DNA from: Neorhizobium huautlense
GTDB lineage: Bacteria; Pseudomonadota; Alphaproteobacteria; Rhizobiales; Rhizobiaceae
Length of the DNA: 64,000 bases
Reading direction: 5' to 3'
NCBI RefSeq assembly: GCF_002968575.1
Contig: NZ_PVBM01000002.1
Location: forward strand, 186,001 to 250,000
Under the pieces are notes generated by a model. It worked only from the letters and a program-made list of their open reading frames with translations. It was not told the origin of the DNA and ran no database searches. Positions 62,301-64,000 of the stretch are shown here, in pieces; position 1 is the stretch's first letter, and each line of letters opens with the position of its first letter. The position numbers and the translations under genes are program-made.

Positions 62301-62839
62301 AACATTACCGCAAAGCAGGCCATCAGCAGCGTCACGATCAGCGCGAGGTCGATGAAATAGAGATTGCCGCTGCCGATGCCGTAGTCGGATGGATTGACCA
62401 CGGCGGCAACTGAACTCGACACGGCCTTGAGCTGCAGGGCGATATAAGGAACCGCACCGACAAGCGCGATGAATGCAACGATCATCGCGACGGTGGAGTT
62501 CTTGCCATAGCGGGCGGCGATGAAATCCGCGACCGAAGTCAGCTTCTCGGCCTTTGCCAGGTCGACGATCCGCCTAAGCACCGGCATTCCGAGGGTAAAG
62601 GCGAGGATCGGGCCTATATAGATCCCGGTGAATTCCAATCCTCGCTGCGAGGCCAGTCCGACGCCGCCGAAATAGGTCCAGGACGTGCAATAAATGGCAA
62701 GGCTCAGCGCATACACCACGGGCCGGCCGTTCTTCGGTACGCCGAACACACGGCTTCGCCGGTCGCCATAACTTGCCACCGCAAACAGCAGCAGCACATA
62801 GGCGAAAGCCGCAGCCAATATGATCCAGCCTGGAAGCAT
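59324..62839 (-). CDS. SSS-transporter-fused hybrid histidine kinase / response regulator
   Basis: A 1171-residue sensor. The first 490 or so residues are a sodium:solute symporter domain with about thirteen helices (YALSLAIYCTSWTYFGGVG, KLTSVADFIAARYGKNS). A PAS-like domain lies about 660-770 (GIAVFDNSERLTIWNRRF), with a short coiled coil after it. HisKA follows with the phospho-accepting His about 810 (FFAAAGHDILQPLNAA), then the ATPase domain (LVQNLVSNAIKYT, DSGIGIP, GLGLGLSIVD) and a C-terminal receiver (about 1044-1165, aspartate in IIADYHLDDGNG). This is the CbrA/CrbS/MxtR type, linked to carbon-source and acetate control. The start at 62839 has GGGGAGG upstream. Its partner regulator is not adjacent. 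Confidence 0.92.
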   Translation of the reverse strand: MLPGWIILAAAFAYVLLLFAVASYGDRRSRVFGVPKNGRPVVYALSLAIYCTSWTYFGGVGLASQRGLEFTGIYIGPILAFTLGMPVLRRIVDLAKAEKLTSVADFIAARYGKNSTVAMIVAFIALVGAVPYIALQLKAVSSSVAAVVNPSDYGIGSGNLYFIDLALIVTLLMACFAVMFGTRHTDATEHQDGLILAVAMESVVKLAAFVTVGLSVLFVLFDGPADLLAKASDNLLVQSALAYETPLSRWLILIGLSAFAIILLPRQFHVTVVENRTTRERKVAGTLLPLYLIAINLFVLPAAMAGLVTFGGIGDPDLYVLTLPLTGELQVVSLIAFIGGFSAATAMVIVESVALSIMVSNDIIIPIFLRQRLMAARSGQRMDFTRTLLNIRRLAIFVVLFLGYGYYRMADSQSGLASIGLLAFAAIAQVAPALFGGLVWRRANARGAILGMSFGFLAWAYLLFVPSLGGPDNSYVAAAILNFIFPGTTIFAGPETDPLVNATIFSLSLNTLAFLLGSLSRNPRPVERIQAGIFVKRHLRSQFATRGWKTRVSVGDLKAAIARYLGEERMHRSFSNYERTAGRTFSDEQPADMAMIHFSEQLLGSAIGSSSARLVLSLILQKAEDTNADTAWLLDQASEALQYNQDMLQTALSQMDQGIAVFDNSERLTIWNRRFRNLLDLPEQVGQVGYPLADIVAILSERGDIVATEQAEVIRHFHTLDAPFSLVLAGGERIIEVRSNAMPDKGIVATFTDISERVAADKALKQANETLEQRVGERTAELTRVNHELAEARASADEANIGKTRFFAAAGHDILQPLNAARLYSSALVERLGGSDADSTLVRNIDSALESVETILGAVLDISRLDTGAMKPRFTSVPLDDLLKRIETDYAPMAREKKLEFVVMPTSLRVRSDANLLRRLVQNLVSNAIKYTIDGKVLIGARRRGDKVIIEIFDSGIGIPSSKFRTVFKEFARLDEGARTAAGLGLGLSIVDRISRVLSHPVQLSSTPGRGTRFRVEMPIDLSVPQASRTGDQPERRHRSQPLNGLRVLCIDNEPRILEGMALLISGWGCTVGQADSIAALDEIIARREPPPEIIIADYHLDDGNGIDAILKLRGEYQAAIPALIITADRTPEVRAEAERHEIAVQHKPVRPAAMRAYLTQVASIKRIAAE

Positions 62840-63029
62840 CGTTCCTCCCCGCAAAGAATTGCGGCAGCTTGAACATTAGGGGAAAAGCATGCGGTTGGAA
62901 ATCGCGGCGCTCTCGGCAAAAAGTCCAATAGAGGGTCAGCTTCGCGGGTCCGGAAATTTTCGTCTTTTCCGGCCCGCCGAACGCGCTATCTTGGGCGGGA
63001 GCGAAACCTGACAAGCCGGGGGTACAGAA

Positions 63030-63455
63030 ATGTCAATGATCAGCGAGTTCCGTTCTTTCGTCGCCAAGGGCAATGTGATTGACCTCGCGGTCGGCATCAT
63101 CATCGGCGGGGCCTTCACCGGAATCGTAAACTCTCTTGTAAACGACATCGTCATGCCGATCGTTGGCGCTGTTACCGGAGGCGGATTCGATTTTTCCAAT
63201 TATTTCCTGCCCCTCTCGAGCACCGTCACCGCGCCGACACTTGCTCAGGCCCGCGAACAAGGTGCCGTTTTCGCCTATGGCAGCTTTATCACCGTGTTCA
63301 TCAATTTCCTCATTCTGGCCTGGATCATTTTCCTGATGGTCAAGGCGGTGAACAGGATGCGCATGATGGAGGAGAAGAAACCGGCCGAAGCCGCTCCGCC
63401 ACCGGCTGATGTTCAGCTTTTGACTGAGATCAGAGACATTCTTCAGTCGAAATGA
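63030..63455 (+). CDS. mscL: Large-conductance mechanosensitive channel
   Basis: A 141-residue homopentameric channel that opens under extreme membrane tension. The N-terminal amphipathic helix and TM1 match the family closely ([38 protein letters not shown], given whole only as landmark positions 6-43). TM2 is about 82-105 ([19 protein letters not shown]), followed by the C-terminal bundle ending [12 protein letters not shown]. The ATG at 63030 follows GGGGGT. It is a single gene, divergent from the histidine kinase. Confidence 0.97.
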   Translation: MSMISEFRSFVAKGNVIDLAVGIIIGGAFTGIVNSLVNDIVMPIVGAVTGGGFDFSNYFLPLSSTVTAPTLAQAREQGAVFAYGSFITVFINFLILAWIIFLMVKAVNRMRMMEEKKPAEAAPPPADVQLLTEIRDILQSK

Positions 63456-63566
63456 TCCTTTGATCACGTTCGGCAATCATCAGCGGAATCGATTGCTGGC
63501 GCACGGATTATCATGGGATTTTCAGGCCTTCCTGAGTTACACAAAGGAAACACGCAGGAAAATTTC

Positions 63567-64000
63567 ATGTCGATCATTGCCAGCCTCAGCCCCCGTGCCG
63601 TCTCCGCGCCTGAAAGCGGGATCGTCGAAATCATCAACCATGCCCGTGGCCGCGAGGGCCTGATTCCGCTTTGGGCAGGTGAAGGGGATTTGCCAAGCCC
63701 GGACTTCGTCAACCGGGCGGCAGCCGACGCGCTGTTGGCCGGCGAGACGTTCTACACCTGGCAGAGGGGCATTCCGGAACTCCGTCAGGCGCTGTCCGAC
63801 TATTACACCCGGCATTTCGCCGTCAGCCTCCCGGTCGAACATTTCTATGTGACCGGGTCGGGCATGCACGCGATCATGCTGGCGGTACAGGCCATCACCT
63901 CCCCCGGGGATGAGATGATCTATCTGTCGCCGACCTGGCCGAACATCATCTCGGCAATCGACATTTCCGGTGCCCGTTCGATCGGGCTTCCGCTTGATTT
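63567..64000 (+). CDS. PLP-dependent aminotransferase, class I/II (truncated by window edge)
   Basis: The first 144 codons of a fold type I aminotransferase. The start MSIIASLSPRAVSAPESGI is followed by the family substrate-loop region LIPLWAGEGDLPSPDF, the YTWQRGIPELRQALSDYY segment that leads to the cofactor site, and FYVTGSGMHAIMLAVQAI. Matches are to aspartate/aromatic-type transaminases; the PLP lysine lies beyond base 64000. The ATG has AGGAAA upstream. It lies 111 bp after mscL in the same direction. Confidence 0.9.
   Translation, partial: MSIIASLSPRAVSAPESGIVEIINHARGREGLIPLWAGEGDLPSPDFVNRAAADALLAGETFYTWQRGIPELRQALSDYYTRHFAVSLPVEHFYVTGSGMHAIMLAVQAITSPGDEMIYLSPTWPNIISAIDISGARSIGLPLD

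Overview
The window is high-GC chromosomal DNA of an alphaproteobacterium, almost certainly a member of the Rhizobiales and most like the Rhizobiaceae (Rhizobium, Agrobacterium, Neorhizobium group). The evidence is a SAM-II riboswitch in front of metZ, a long PodJ polarity factor, a double-length dCTP deaminase, an OpgC-type glucan succinylation protein, a ligase-associated helicase with PdeM, and rhizobial-type palindromic intergenic repeats. The species cannot be fixed from the sequence alone.

Bases 1-12000 hold the 3' end of hslO, a chemoreceptor, apaG, metZ under a SAM-II riboswitch with a visible terminator, dcd, a tRNA-Gly(CCC), two family-2 glycosyltransferases (the larger cut by an in-frame amber codon), a periplasmic amino-acid-type binding protein, a LexA-like regulator and a NarL-type response regulator. 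Bases 12000-27000 hold pyrD, a MATE exporter, a CAP-domain lipoprotein, a TPR methyltransferase, a tandem YitT pair, an Rrf2 regulator with an AhpD-like partner, the helicase/PdeM repair pair, a universal stress protein, an HxlR regulator divergent from a RibD-type reductase, and a TauE/SafE exporter with its TIGR02186 partner. Bases 27000-37100 hold podJ, divergent from a beta-oxidation operon (acyl-CoA dehydrogenase, thiolase, a 72-residue membrane protein, FadJ-like multifunctional enzyme).

Between the fad terminator and a SRAP (HMCES/YedK) gene sits a clearly AT-richer two-gene islet (about 37.2-39.4 kb): a SLATT-domain membrane protein and, convergent to it, an unusual standalone reverse transcriptase. 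The two genes share a CTAG in which each strand supplies one TAG stop. This looks like an accessory anti-phage or conflict module and is the most interesting part of the window. It is followed by a 736-bp gene-free stretch with a long inverted repeat and a highly structured region that may be a group II intron remnant or another structured RNA.

Bases 41300-64000 hold an MscS channel, a lipoprotein, a cystathionine-gamma-synthase-like enzyme, a mannitol-dehydrogenase-family enzyme, and a nine-gene minus-strand operon for uptake and non-phosphorylative breakdown of L-fucose (ABC transporter, L-fucose dehydrogenase, fuconolactonase, fuconate dehydratase, KDF dehydrogenase, mutarotase). A GntR regulator and a UxaA-family dehydratase are divergent from it. 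The window closes with opgC, an SSS-fused hybrid histidine kinase, mscL and the start of an aminotransferase gene.
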